64,000 bases of DNA from Cyanoderma ruficeps (GCA_008694505.1 VZDJ01000063.1:3674647-3738646); one strand, 5' to 3'. Counted from the first letter of the stretch, positions 46,755 to 53,152 are shown. A program made the numbers and translations. The notes: generated from the letters alone by a model not told the origin.

Positions 46755-49700
46755 TTATTTTTCTTTTCAGTCTCTTTAATTTCCTTATATATTTTTCTCA
46801 CTCCTGTTTTTTTTTTTTTCATTTATCTTCCTCTCTTCCCCCTCCCTTTCCCCGTGACTGTATCCCCCTCTTCCTGTCCAGCCCTGCCCCGTTTCCCTCG
46901 CCTTCTCTCCTCTCCGTCAGCATGGTGGTGCAGTCCGTTGTGTAGATGAGTTGTGGTGTCTGCAGACCTGTAGAAGGGCACCCCTTCTTTGGTGTGCTCC
47001 CCGCTGTGACCAGCCCCTTCCTCCCTCCCTCCCGGCCGTGCCTTGGCAGCAGCAGCAGCCCTGGCCTGGGGCTGTCACCGCGGTGTTTCTCTGGCACCTC
47101 TTGTGCTGAAGGATCCCAAGCGTTCCGGGATGGAGGCCTCGGAGCAGAGTGGGAATTCTGGCTTGCAGGAGTCTCGTGTAGGAGGATTGAGCTCTTCATG
47201 GGAGGAGGATGAAGGGTTGAAGGACACAGTGGGCTCCTTTCAAGTGGATACTCTGCTTTATCCAAGTGGATGCTCTAACATGCCCAAGCTGGTCCTGGAT
47301 GTCAATGTCTTGGCTCAAGGAGAGGAGGAGACAGGGAGGGTGTGCTGAGACCTCCATGAGGTTAAATATACATAAATGTATGTATAGTATCCTTGAATCT
47401 CCAGGACTCTTCTTTTATATTGGGTCCCCTTCTGAGTGGAAAGAGCGGGTCTTCTTTCAGGGGTCTCCTTCCTTTATCTTTGCTTTGTATGTGGAAGGAC
47501 ATTTGAAGAAGAGCAGCTGAGATGTTTGTTCTGGATACTTCTGTGGATACTTCTTCTCCTCTACTTCCTTTTCCTCTCCTGGGACTCTTGAAGGTCCTTG
47601 AGTACCTTTGTGGCCTCTCCAGTACTTCCCAGTCCACGCAGTCCAGACACTTACTCATGCAGAAGGGTTTTTCTTAGAAGACTCGAGGAAAACTGCTGCT
47701 CCAGGTGTTGGTGGTGCCTTGCAGAAGGTTGGTGCCAGGAGTTCACATGGGCTTCTCAAAGCTCCTTTGCTTGGCTCTGTGCTGAAGCTTCCAGAAGAAG
47801 TTTGCCCGCCTCTCTGAACATCTCATCTGTTGGAATTCAAGATCTCCCTCGTGCGTGGGCAGCTGCCCAAAATGTGAACTCTGGGGGCAGGAAGAGGCTT
47901 TTGGCTGAGCTTAAAATGAAAATTAATTTGGAAGATTCGACGCCCTTTGAAGAGATAAAGGGTGGGTAGAGCAGATAAAATTTGGCTGCTGAGTAGCATC
48001 GTTTTGTCCTCTGTATCTCTTCCTTGCCAGAGGTCAGACAGTATTTATAGTGACACACGGGTTCAGTGCACTCACTGTTTATGTTTGTGTGTATAAATAC
48101 GAGTTCAATTACGGAGAACTAGTGGAAATGAGCTTCAGGCAATTTCCTCATAATCCCTCATGTAAATCTGTTTAATTTTGTCAGCATGCCACAACAGCTT
48201 CTTCTTAGAAAGAAAAAAGAGTGGAAAGAGCAAGTGACTTTTACAGGCTGAGCTTTAATAAGAGTGGCAAAGCTGTCTGGATGGTGGGAAGAGGTGGTAG
48301 AAGGAAGGCGCTGGTGGGCAGGATGGTGGCAGGATCACTGAGCTCGGTGATGTCCAGAGCTTGGCACAAGTGAGCTGTGTGGGCAATGGAGCTGGAGCAG
48401 CTGAAGTCACCATTAGCCGAGTACCTGCAGGAATGTAACTCCTGTGCACCCCACGGAATGGTGGCTGTGAGTGGGAAAAGCCTGTCACTGGCCATTCAAG
48501 CAGGAGCTGCTGCGGGGAATGCCACGCTGTGACCCGTGGGTCCTGCCTTCAGCCAGCATGTGTGTGCCCGGCTGTGTTGGTTCAGCTCAGAGGGTAGAGC
48601 TGCTGTTGCTGCTGGCAGCATCTCTCACAAGAGGCTGATTGCACTTGGGAAGGCGTTTGAGCTCTGCAAATGTAAACGTCATCTTCCTGACAAGGAAAAG
48701 CTTGGATCCAGCCAGCGGGACTCCCGGCATGTCTAATGAGCTGCTTCATCTTTGGCTGATGTGATGCTCTGCTGGGAGCTGGAACAGAGGCTCTCCAGGA
48801 GCTCCCCGCACCTTGACGTCTCTGTTGTGTTGGAAAACATGAGAAGGAGCTTTTCTGTGCCCAGTGTTTGGGTTTCTGTTGCGTCTGCTGCGCCTCAGCT
48901 GCTTCTTCACCTCACGCTGCACTTCCCTGGGTGCTCTCCAGTGTCTGCCAGCAGAACTGAGAAGCTTTGCAATCACACTCATCTTCAAAAAAAAACCCAA
49001 AAACCCTTCTGCTCCCCAAGGGGAAAAATCTCCTGGGAGCTCCTTGCCTGTGCGCTCCAGCTGAAATTTCAACGCTCTGGAGACGCTTGGGATGTTGGAT
49101 GGGAAGCGCTGCTGTCACACTGTGCTCTGCAGCGGTGGCACACGTGGGGACCCATGGGGGAAAGCCTGCAGGGTGTCTTCAGTGCCAGCCAGGCTCTGCC
49201 TGGACCTCAGGGGAGATGAAGAGTTCCAAACTCTCCGTGGGTGGGTGTACTCTGGTACCACAGCCCAGGAGTGCAGGGTCTGTGCTCCAGCCCGTGTCCT
49301 CGCCCCTTCCCTGCTGCTCCTGCCAGCAGCCACGGTGTTTTTGCAATGCTGGATGGGGCACACCTAGCTGACAGACAGGGGGGCATCATCCCCCCGTGGT
49401 TCTGTGCCCAAGCTGGAGTCTGAAGGCACCCATGTTGCCTCTTGCAGCCAGCTGAGGTGGCTCCTCCTGCCCTCCTGCTGCCCGTGGCTTGCGGGGTTCC
49501 CTGCCCCGGTCACAGATGGATGCAGGAGCTGCCATCAGCACTGTCCTCTGTGTGGCTCCTGTGACAAGGTTTGGTTGCTGACCTCTGGTGACCAACTTGT
49601 GAGAGCAGAAGAGAGTCATCTCCACCTCTGAAGGGTGCTGGCAGGCTGGTTTAAATCTCCTTTCCTCATTGGAGCCTGGCTTAAAATGTTGCTTCTATCG

Positions 49701-51638
49701 CAGTGAAAGGTGCTTTGTGGAGGCTTCCCGTCTTCTCTGGACACCTTATCTGCAAGTGGCTTGGGTTTATCCCAGATGGCCTCAGGCTTCTTCTGTGGCA
49801 TTAGGAGTTGGTGACTCTTGGAGGGTTGTGGAAGTAAAATGGAGAGGGGGAAGGAGATGGGAAGGCAGCAAGAAGGGGGGATGCTGTGATGTTACAGATA
49901 AGAGCTGGACTACCCGCTCTCCTAAGGAAAAGGTGTTCCTCTAATGCTCTGCTCTCTACAGCAGTCGTGCTTTCCAGGCCTTGGATGGGAAAAAACAGGT
50001 ACAGTGAAGGAAATAAAACAAAAAATCTCTTTGCAAAGGGGAGGATACTGCACCTTGAGCTGGTTCCTGTAGAAGAGCTCCTCAGGGGGTACAGCTGATA
50101 AACTAGCCCTTGCACCTGCTGGCTCTCCTGCAGGAAGCATCCCTTTGCAAATGCCCTCCTTGTCCTCGCGATAAAACCTTGTCAGTGTTTCCATTTCCAG
50201 CTCCCAGCCTCTCGCTGTTCCAGGAGCAGATGCTCCTGTGCTGTCGCGTTTCTGTTGTCGCTTCTCACAGGGACCTGGGAACGAGGTACCTGTCCCAGCT
50301 CTGTCGGTGTGTGCCCTTGGTGTCCCTGTCTGTTGTGTGGCCCCTGGTTTTTCTGGCTGTGGGAGCAGGGCCAGCAGGATCCTGCCTCCCTGCTGTTTGT
50401 GGCGCCGGTGTTGTCCGCCCCAGGTGGCTCGTGGTGCCCGTCTCGATGCTGCCGTGCCGCTTCTGCCTATCTCTTTCTCTTCTCTCTCCATCCCAAGGGG
50501 TTTCCTACCACTTCCCAGAAATGCCTTATCGGACATAGGATCTGCCCCGTCCTGTTTTTGTTTAGCAGTATTGGCATGGCAGGCAGGTGAGCTGGGGGTG
50601 CCCACGATGGACGTGGCCGGTGGCACCGGCCAGGTCGCGGTGCCGCTCGAAAACCTGGAGGAGATGTAGGGGGACAACGGGCACGCCTCACTCCCTCCAT
50701 CCCGCGCTCTGGCACGCCTGGCTGGCCCTGCTCCCTTGGCCCCGGGTTTCTCACCTCTTCCTTTTCCACGGCAGAGCTGGCTGGGATCGGCCGATCCCCC
50801 ACCGGGGACGTCCAGAGGCCCGAGCGTGGCCGGGAGCCGCTGATGGCGCGTGTCTGCTTTTCCTTCCTAGAAAACGTCCATCTCCGCCCGGGGACGCTGC
50901 TGCACCTGAGAGGCTCGAAGCTCTGAAATACCAGCGGATAAAGAAGCCCAAAAAGTCATCCAAGGGCTCCTCGAAATCCAGAAAACAACCCAGTGAGTGC
51001 GAGGACCTCGCGGTCCCCAACAGCGTTCCCTGTGTCCTGCTGTGAGCAGAGCTCAGGCAGATTCCTGCCGGCTCCAGCGCTGGGGGTCTCCAAGCCCATT
51101 CCTGGATGCTGCCCTTGTTCCCTGCCTCCCAAAGGAATGTCTCCCGGGGCTGCTTGCCTGCAGGTTGTCCCTCCTTTGCTCCACCAAACTAAGTCCTTTC
51201 CACGCATCTCCCACGTTTACTAATTTATTTGGATTTTGAGTGTTAGTTTCGTTTTCCCTGATGCTCAGCATCCTCCCTTCTTGCCACGCTGCGGGTTCAG
51301 GGCCAGGCTTGCTGTCACCTCCCTTTTTCAGCAAGCAAAGCGCTCTGCTCTGCTCTGCTCTGCTCTGCCTGCTGCTGGCCCCTGTCCCATCTGCCTTCTC
51401 TCCCCCCTCCCCAGACGGCTCTGCCTCCCAGGTTCAGCACCCTCCCAGCTCTCAGGTACTGTCGCCTGACGAAGCTGTCTGCCTCCGCAAGAAGAAGAGA
51501 CACCCTCGTCAGGACCCCTTCGCCCGGCTCTCAGCGCTGAAGGACGACCTCTGCCACCGGCAGCTCCCTGAAGACCAGACAGCCATTCTCAACAGCGTAG
51601 ACCACGATGACACCAGCGGACACGCCACCCTGCTCTAG
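11638..51638 (+). CDS. IGSF9B: IGSF9B, immunoglobulin superfamily member 9B (full spliced CDS, 20 coding exons)
   Basis: Splicing the 20 segments listed below gives 4305 nt, or 1434 residues plus stop. Approximate domains: signal peptide 1-21; Ig domains at about 28-135, 139-226, 228-322, 323-417 and 418-505, each with the paired cysteines and a D/E-x-G-x-Y/W-x-C motif; FN3 domains at about 508-602 and 605-705; transmembrane helix about 722-748 followed by a run of Lys/Arg; then a cytoplasmic tail of some 680 residues rich in Pro and Ser. The C-terminus reads HATLL. N-glycosylation sequons include NGS, NIT, NIS and NLT in the Ig part. Length is close to the long mammalian isoform as I recall it. 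In mammals the protein is a homophilic adhesion molecule of inhibitory synapses, linked to the scaffold S-SCAM/MAGI2; that role is family knowledge, not seen here. Confidence 0.95.
12530..12562 (-). repeat. MIR SINE fragment (short, degenerate)
   Basis: TAAACTGAGGCACAGGG then TCCAAGGTCA matches the reverse strand of the MIR core with a deletion. Recognised from memory of the consensus. Confidence 0.45.
15474..15535 (+). repeat. MIR SINE fragment
   Basis: GTGACCTTGAGGCATGTCAC, TTGACCT and later CATCTGGAAAATCGGG follow the MIR core (accurately the part that reads GGGCAAGTCACTT ... CATCTGTAAAATGGGG) with several changes. An old insertion in intron 1. Confidence 0.5.
19403..19600 (+). CDS. IGSF9B: IGSF9B exon 2: first half of Ig domain 1
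   Basis: Residues 22-87. Acceptor CCCCTCGCAG ends at 19402; donor GTGAGT at 19601. It holds the first Ig1 cysteine (VVLGCDVIH) and the conserved EEPEFVTARAGES and WFKFGVPIPIFIKFG segments. Phase 1 at both ends and 198 nt long. Confidence 0.95.
19601..20564 (+). other. IGSF9B: Intron 2, left part
   Basis: GC-rich intron sequence with a short run of CTGCTGCTGC-like codon repeats near 19840. I see nothing else in it. Confidence 0.5.
20565..21105. repeat. 48-bp minisatellite with acceptor-like sites, next to exon 3
   Basis: About 11 units of roughly 44-50 bp, mostly 46-48; the GATGGGGTGTCCCC anchor recurs at about 20571, 20621, 20669, 20715, 20763, 20810, 20854, 20901 and 20949. Seven units carry TCCCCTGCAG or TTTCCCTTGCAG followed by T/GTGA, close to a vertebrate 3' splice site. 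The array ends about 18 bases before the real exon 3 acceptor. Confidence 0.88.
21123..21269 (+). CDS. IGSF9B: IGSF9B exon 3: second half of Ig domain 1
   Basis: Residues 88-136. Acceptor CTCTCCCCCAG ends at 21122; donor GTGAGC at 21270. It holds the second Ig1 cysteine in EDQGWYECKVL and the sequon HNGSW. Phase 1 at both ends. The acceptor sits directly after a minisatellite whose units carry acceptor-like sites. Confidence 0.95.
21270..22722 (+). other. IGSF9B: Intron 3 with AT-rich islands
   Basis: Two AT-rich blocks, about 21430-21780 and 22110-22340, stand out from the GC-rich background. They contain several TAATTA/ATTA words typical of homeodomain sites and a T-run at 22270-22290. They may be conserved regulatory elements; a cross-species alignment is needed to tell. 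Confidence 0.45.
22723..22874 (+). CDS. IGSF9B: IGSF9B exon 4: first half of Ig domain 2
   Basis: Residues 137-187. Acceptor GTGCCCCCAG ends at 22722; donor CAG|GTAGGT at 22875. It reads APPTFTETPPQYVEAKEG and holds the first Ig2 cysteine (VTLTCMAFGNPKP). Enters in phase 1 and leaves in phase 0. Confidence 0.95.
22875..23986 (+). other. IGSF9B: Intron 4
   Basis: Single-copy-looking intron with a small AT-rich patch at 23320-23410 and a T-run at 23753-23764. The last 75 bases hold a perfect 30-bp tandem duplication described separately. Confidence 0.5.
23913..23972. repeat. 30-bp perfect tandem duplication before exon 5
   Basis: The 30 bases at 23913-23942 and 23943-23972 are identical (CTGGGGGTCCCTGCCCACGC followed by TCCAGGGTCT). 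The second copy ends 14 bases before the exon 5 boundary, so the duplication sits where the branch point and pyrimidine tract should be. Confidence 0.9.
23987..24104 (+). CDS. IGSF9B: IGSF9B exon 5: second half of Ig domain 2
   Basis: Residues 188-226. Acceptor TTGTTCCCAG ends at 23986; donor CAAG|GTGAGA at 24105. It holds the second Ig2 cysteine in EDRGAYTCRAYS. Phase 0 in, phase 1 out. A perfect 30-bp duplication lies just upstream of its acceptor. Confidence 0.95.
24105..25007 (+). other. IGSF9B: Intron 5
   Basis: Intron sequence whose main feature is the 55-bp tandem repeat at 24657-24872. AT-rich bases at 24430-24455 include ATTAAATAAATC. Nothing else is recognised. Confidence 0.5.
24657..24872. 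repeat. 55-bp tandem repeat, 4 copies
   Basis: The anchor GATTAGGGAG recurs at 24661, 24716, 24771 and (changed) 24826, an exact 55-bp period. The first three copies are nearly identical, the fourth has drifted. Confidence 0.9.
25008..25149 (+). CDS. IGSF9B: IGSF9B exon 6: first half of Ig domain 3
   Basis: Residues 227-273. Acceptor CCCCCCTGCAG ends at 25007; donor AA|GTGAGT at 25150. It holds sequons NIT, NIS and NLT and the first Ig3 cysteine (ALFTCQAEA). Phase 1 in, phase 2 out; the next intron is the shortest of the gene, 129 bases. Confidence 0.95.
25279..25424 (+). CDS. IGSF9B: IGSF9B exon 7: second half of Ig domain 3
   Basis: Residues 274-322. Acceptor TCTGTTGCAG ends at 25278; donor GTGAGT at 25425. 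It reads DLKLRVRILIDGTLIIFR and holds the second Ig3 cysteine in EDAGKYTCIPSN. Phase 2 in, phase 1 out. Confidence 0.95.
25425..27754 (+). other. IGSF9B: Intron 7 (2.3 kb)
   Basis: Mixed intron. The block 26980-27130 is strongly AT-rich (TTAAAAAAAT, TTAATTAAAAAG) and the block 25930-26060 has ATTGCAATATTG; both may be conserved elements. No exon is supported. Confidence 0.45.
27755..27897 (+). CDS. IGSF9B: IGSF9B exon 8: first half of Ig domain 4
   Basis: Residues 323-370. Acceptor CTGCCCTCCCAG ends at 27754; donor AAG|GTAACG at 27898. It reads YPARVVNMPPIIYVPIG and holds the first Ig4 cysteine (GYIRCPVEAEPP). Phase 1 in, phase 0 out. Confidence 0.95.
27898..28661 (+). other. IGSF9B: Intron 8 with AT-rich core
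   Basis: The middle, about 28130-28340, is very AT-rich (ATTAAATATTTAAAG, TTAAATATTAACG). It contrasts with the GC-rich flanks and could be an old or conserved element; I cannot assign it to a repeat family. Confidence 0.45.
28662..28802 (+). CDS. IGSF9B: IGSF9B exon 9: second half of Ig domain 4
   Basis: Residues 371-417. Acceptor CTCCCTGCTGCAG ends at 28661; donor AAG|GTAACT at 28803. It begins YSGWNLLEDGSIRIEEATED and holds the second Ig4 cysteine (GTYTCVPYN). Exactly 47 codons with phase 0 at both ends. Confidence 0.95.
28803..29440 (+). other. IGSF9B: Intron 9, part before the CR1
   Basis: Ordinary intron sequence. I see nothing recognisable in it. Confidence 0.5.
29441..29792 (+). mobile_element. 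CR1 LINE 3' fragment (intron 9)
   Basis: About 350 bases follow the 3' end of the avian CR1 consensus: AGGTTAGATATTAGGAACGA, GTTGCCCAGAGAAGCTGTGG, CCATCCCTGGAAGTGTCCAA, then a tail ending GGGATTCCATGATTCTGTG. It is 5'-truncated and in gene orientation. No reverse-transcriptase coding part remains. Confidence 0.88.
30007..30123 (+). CDS. IGSF9B: IGSF9B exon 10: first half of Ig domain 5
   Basis: Residues 418-456. Acceptor CCCCTTGGCTGCAG ends at 30006; donor AAG|GTACCC at 30124. It reads DPPYFTVLPGWEYRQEAG and holds the first Ig5 cysteine (LLIPCAAAGDPFP). Exactly 39 codons, phase 0 at both ends. Confidence 0.95.
30124..31941 (+). other. IGSF9B: Intron 10 (1.8 kb)
   Basis: The part 30600-31100 has a different texture (less CpG, TTTTTCTCCATCTTATTTTT) and may be an old transposon remnant, but I cannot name it. 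The rest is GC-rich. No exon is supported. Confidence 0.4.
31942..32092 (+). CDS. IGSF9B: IGSF9B exon 11: second half of Ig domain 5
   Basis: Residues 457-506. Acceptor CTCCTTGCCCAAG ends at 31941; donor GTACGG at 32093. It reads VGKPSRSKHNTLPGGTLQIR and holds the second Ig5 cysteine in DDHGEWECVATN. Phase 0 in, phase 1 out. Confidence 0.95.
32172..32468 (+). mobile_element. CR1 LINE 3' fragment, interrupted (intron 11)
   Basis: Matches CR1 in GAGGGTGGTGAGGCCCTGGC, CTGGAAGTGTTCAAGGTCAG, GCAACCTGGTCTAGTGGAAG and the tail CCTTCCAACCCAAACCACTC with TGTGATTCT. A piece of about 50 bases at 32359-32410 does not belong to CR1 (see findings). Confidence 0.82.
32663..32774 (+). CDS. IGSF9B: IGSF9B exon 12: start of FN3 domain 1
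   Basis: Residues 507-543. Acceptor CTGTCTCCGCAG ends at 32662; donor GTACGG at 32775. It reads TSPHAPTSVHVVAAM and then ANVSWEPGYDGGYEQTFSVW, the first strands of a fibronectin III fold with its conserved tryptophan. Phase 1 in, phase 2 out. Confidence 0.93.
32775..35517 (+). other. IGSF9B: Intron 12 (2.7 kb)
   Basis: The largest ectodomain intron. A frame of 377 codons at 33846-34979 has no start context, splice support or family likeness and I regard it as chance. No repeat or element is recognised. Confidence 0.5.
35518..35693 (+). CDS. IGSF9B: IGSF9B exon 13: rest of FN3 domain 1
   Basis: Residues 544-602. Acceptor TTTTCTCTCGACAG ends at 35517; donor GTAGGC at 35694. It shows the FN3 signature LEPETAYQFSVLAQNKLGTS. 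Phase 2 in, phase 1 out. Confidence 0.95.
35694..36290 (+). other. IGSF9B: Intron 13
   Basis: Ordinary intron of 597 bases between the two FN3 domains. I see nothing else in it. Confidence 0.5.
36291..36517 (+). CDS. IGSF9B: IGSF9B exon 14: FN3 domain 2, main part
   Basis: Residues 603-678. Acceptor GCTCTGTCCCCAG ends at 36290; donor CAG|GTGAGC at 36518. It reads TTPEPLVLVTPPRCL and ANRTQQGVLLSWLPP, with sequons NRT and NHS. Phase 1 in, phase 0 out. Confidence 0.95.
36680..37290. mobile_element. Possible solo LTR or other AT-rich insertion (intron 14)
   Basis: About 600 bases are AT-rich and almost free of CpG, in sharp contrast to both flanks. The piece 37080-37190 looks like the promoter part of a long terminal repeat: CCAAT-like words (AACCAATAG, AACCAATGAA), then CACATAAATAGATG as a TATA-like box. 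There is no coding sequence. Ends and target-site duplication were not found, so this stays tentative. Confidence 0.4.
37375..37459 (+). CDS. IGSF9B: IGSF9B exon 15: end of FN3 domain 2
   Basis: Residues 679-706. Acceptor TTTGGTGTTCCAG ends at 37374; donor GTGAGG at 37460. It reads DTWYEFRVLAVMQDLISEPS, the last strands of the FN3 fold. Phase 0 in, phase 1 out. Confidence 0.95.
37460..38755 (+). other. IGSF9B: Intron 15
   Basis: GC-rich left half without recognisable features; the right half holds the CR1 tail at 38480-38585. No exon is supported. Confidence 0.5.
38480..38585 (+). mobile_element. CR1 LINE 3' end fragment (intron 15)
   Basis: About 105 bases match the CR1 tail: GGGCAATCTGGTCTAGTTGA, GTTGGACTAGATGGCCTTAA, CCTTTCCAACACAAACCATC and TTATGATTCTGTGAT. 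Gene orientation, strongly 5'-truncated. Confidence 0.82.
38756..38917 (+). CDS. IGSF9B: IGSF9B exon 16: transmembrane segment
   Basis: Residues 707-760. Acceptor TTTTTTTCCCCCAG ends at 38755; donor AAAG|GTGAGT at 38918. A hydrophobic helix (about 722-748, centred on TICFLAAAILFSTLAACF) is followed by the basic stop-transfer run NKQRKRKLKRKK, so the N-terminus is outside the cell. It is 162 nt long with phase 1 at both ends, so its skipping would keep frame. Confidence 0.95.
39042..39530 (+). other. IGSF9B: Candidate alternative last exon after the transmembrane exon
   Basis: A strong pyrimidine tract and AG end at 39041. Splicing from exon 16 (phase 1) reads G-E-A-L-T-S-S-L-G-C-A and stops with TGA at 39074-39076. 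An ATTAAA lies at 39508-39513, followed by GT-rich sequence to about 39600. The product would be a 771-residue membrane protein with almost no cytoplasmic tail. I know of no such isoform; this is a prediction. Confidence 0.4.
39508..39513 (+). terminator. Intronic poly(A) signal ATTAAA (intron 16)
   Basis: ATTAAA with a downstream region rich in GT and T (GTTGAGTGTCTTTTGTTG and similar) is a complete-looking cleavage site inside intron 16. It would serve the candidate last exon at 39042. Confidence 0.4.
39644..39689 (+). CDS. IGSF9B: IGSF9B exon 17: 46-nt juxtamembrane microexon-like exon
   Basis: Residues 761-775. Acceptor TATTCTCTTCCAG ends at 39643; donor CC|GTAAGT at 39690. It encodes DPPLSITHCRKSLES, matching the mammalian juxtamembrane sequence as I recall it. 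Its length is not a multiple of three (phase 1 in, 2 out), so skipping it would shift frame into the tail. Confidence 0.92.
39690..41006 (+). other. IGSF9B: Intron 17
   Basis: Intron of 1.3 kb. GTTGGTGGAGCTTGTTGC-type words repeat three times at about 40690-40770. The frame that opens at 40729 into exon 18 is chance read-through of intron sequence. Confidence 0.5.
41007..42638 (+). CDS. IGSF9B: IGSF9B exon 18: large cytoplasmic-tail exon
   Basis: Residues 776-1320 (partial end codons). Acceptor TGTGGTCCAG ends at 41006; donor GG|GTAAGT at 42639. It encodes most of the cytoplasmic tail: KVSPESIRTL, a KEKELSLYKKTKRAISSKKY basic stretch, an AEAEAEA run, and long Pro/Ser-rich low-complexity sequence with candidate SH3 and phosphorylation sites. 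No enzyme domain is visible. The open frame runs on upstream to 40729 but that part is not family-like. Reading through the donor stops at once (GGG TAA). Confidence 0.95.
42885..42978 (+). other. Candidate cassette exon A in intron 18
   Basis: Preceded by GGTTTTAG|GCAG and followed by a near-perfect donor TTAG|GTAAGT. One frame, bounded by an upstream TAG, reads ERRDSGYRPSYQVYKDLARL without stop. From exon 18's normal donor (phase 2) the exon would instead be read in another frame ending in TAG at its last bases. Hence it is either a frame-changing exon or not an exon. Confidence 0.25.
43712..43733. repeat. GGAA microsatellite
   Basis: About five GGAA units in a row. A simple repeat in intron 18. 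Confidence 0.85.
44151..44196 (+). other. Candidate cassette exon B in intron 18
   Basis: 46 bases between GATTAATCTCAG and TAG|GTAAGG. Joined to exon 18 it reads GYLGSVVETSFSSAQ and stops at TAG, which is also its last codon. Joined after exon A it reads on in frame into exon 19. A long pyrimidine-rich region precedes it. Unproven. Confidence 0.25.
46692..46754. repeat. ATT microsatellite, 21 copies
   Basis: An uninterrupted run of ATT of 63 bases, with T-rich flanks. It is the longest pure simple repeat of the window and likely polymorphic. Confidence 0.95.
50871..50992 (+). CDS. IGSF9B: IGSF9B exon 19: basic Lys-rich tail segment
   Basis: Residues 1320-1361 (split end codons). Acceptor TTTTCCTTCCTAG ends at 50870; donor GTGAGT at 50993. 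It enters in phase 2, which joins exactly to exon 18, and leaves in phase 1. It encodes ERLEALKYQRIKKPKKSSKG and further Lys/Ser residues. The 8.2-kb gap from exon 18 is the longest intron of the gene. Confidence 0.9.
50993..51414 (+). other. IGSF9B: Intron 19
   Basis: Short intron of 422 bases. A GCTCT pentamer run at 51342-51368 ends about 45 bases before the exon 20 acceptor. Confidence 0.6.
51342..51368. repeat. GCTCT pentamer microsatellite
   Basis: About five units of GCTCT/CTCTG upstream of the exon 20 acceptor, in the zone where pyrimidine-tract proteins bind. Confidence 0.85.
51415..51638 (+). CDS. IGSF9B: IGSF9B exon 20: C-terminus with PDZ-ligand-like end
   Basis: Residues 1361-1434 and the TAG stop at 51636-51638. 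Acceptor CCCCTCCCCAG ends at 51414. It encodes DEAVCLRKKKRH, DPFARLSALKDDLCHRQLPE and the end HATLL. Thr at -2 and Leu at 0 fit a class I PDZ ligand, in line with reported binding of IGSF9B to S-SCAM/MAGI2. The exon continues as the 3' UTR. Confidence 0.93.
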
Positions 51639-53004
51639 CCTAGCGCTGGTCCCAGGAGGTTGAACAGGAGCGGTGGAGGGAGCTGGTGTCACACCACGGG
51701 GGGATGGAGGTGATGGGGAGGAGGGGGGGCGCCCCAAGGTGATGGACACCCCAGCGCTGTCACCTCTCTGAGGGGTTCGGCGGGGACGAGCTGGGGGGAC
51801 TCGGGGGATGCTTTGGGGAGGATGCTTTGGGCTGGGTGTTCCTCAAATCCACTTCTCCCCCACCCCAAACAGTTTGGGTGGGGTGGGAAGGGGGGAAGGT
51901 GTTGCACCTCGGTTTTGGAAAAGATCTCTAGGCTTCAAGGGCACGGATGGAGCTTTTGACATCTGTGTCTGCAGCACGTGTTTAAGGGGAAAGTGTGGGA
52001 TTGAGCAGCTGGCCCTCAATCGCCGGAAGAAATTGAATCACACAGGGTGTAATTAAGTGACAAGAACCTAACAACCCAGGCAGGAACTGGTAATCCCGTG
52101 AATCTGATTATGATAAAAACACGACCAAATATTCCCAAGAAAGCCGTAATTGTGAAAAATCTCCCTGCCTCCCCCTTCCCAGCCTCCCTTGACGTGAAGG
52201 TAACAGCAGCAAAACCATCCGTGACATCTTTCCTTACCTATCTCTGAAAGGGAAAAGCCAGAAAGACCCCGAGCCTTCGAGTCAATGTGAGATGTGAGAA
52301 ATGGCCATTTGTCTGCGTGCAAACGCACTCGAGCCTCGGTAACGCGCACTCGGTGCCGTGCGAGCGCGCGGGGAACGGGGCTGATGCGATCTGAGGGTGT
52401 TTCCCCCTCCAGGTGCGGCGTGTGCCAGCTTTGATGAGGGTGGGTTTGATTAATCCTGCCCGACGCTCTGTGTATCTCAGGCAAACGTCCTTCGGTGCCG
52501 CGGGGTGATGTGATTTCTCACTTGTGCCGTGGTTCCTTCTCTGCCGGTAACCGCGGAGCGGGGAGACGTGCGAGCGAACGGGGTTTGGCTGCGTGGTCCC
52601 CAAAGCCTCCGTCGGCAGGTGCTGAGCCCCGGGGAGAGCATCTGGAAGTGCCCAGCTCTGCGGATGGACGTGGATGGCTCCGTGCAAAGCTAAGCCCAGC
52701 GTTTTTGCGCCAGCTTAAAATACGTTGCTGCTGGTTTCACCGTTTTCCCCTTTTCTCCTCCTGCTCCAGCCCGGATGTGTCGGCTGTGACACTTGCCGGG
52801 GTTGTGTCCCTCCCTTTGCCCCCTGTTCCCCTTCAGTAATGCTGTTCTAACTCTTCACCAGAATGTATTTCCTCTTCAGAATAGGGTAGGTTTGGTGGCT
52901 GGTGGTTTTCTGGATTGCAAAGGCCTTTTTTTTTGGTTTGTTTTTAGCAGGCAAGGTGTAACCCGAGAACAGCCGGGCTCACTTTCCTGCTCTGCCTCCA
53001 CTCT

Positions 53005-53152
53005 CTGACTGCGTGGCCTTGGGCAAGTCACTTGACCTCTCTGTGCCTCAGTTCTCCCATCTGTAAAATGGGGATAAGTCATATTTGAGCACTTTGGACA
53101 AGCACTTGGTGGCCTGCAGACTGCAAGTGCTATGTAAATGCTTAGTGCTAAT
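53005..53152 (+). repeat. MIR-family SINE in the inferred 3' UTR
   Basis: The core is unusually clear: TGGCCTTGGGCAAGTCACTT, GACCTCTCTGTGCCTCAG and CATCTGTAAAATGGGGATAA. A tail GTGCTATGTAAATGCTTAGT resembles the 3' end of MIR/L2-type SINEs. Identification is from memory of the consensus; birds keep few and mostly decayed copies. Confidence 0.8.

Larger units (their letters stand above)
42639..50870 (+). other. IGSF9B: Intron 18 (8.2 kb)
   Basis: The longest intron. It holds two candidate cassette exons (42885-42978 and 44151-44196), pyrimidine-rich tracts (43360-43440, 43960-44080), a GGAA run (43712-43733) and an ATT microsatellite (46692-46754). An AT-richer block lies at 48040-48210. No second gene is visible. 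Confidence 0.5.

Noticed and set aside
11638..51638. Assignment to the paralogue IGSF9 (Dasm1)
   Set aside because: The signal peptide, the tail segments in exon 18 and the KYQRIKKPKK exon fit IGSF9B as I know it; I keep a small doubt because no search was run.
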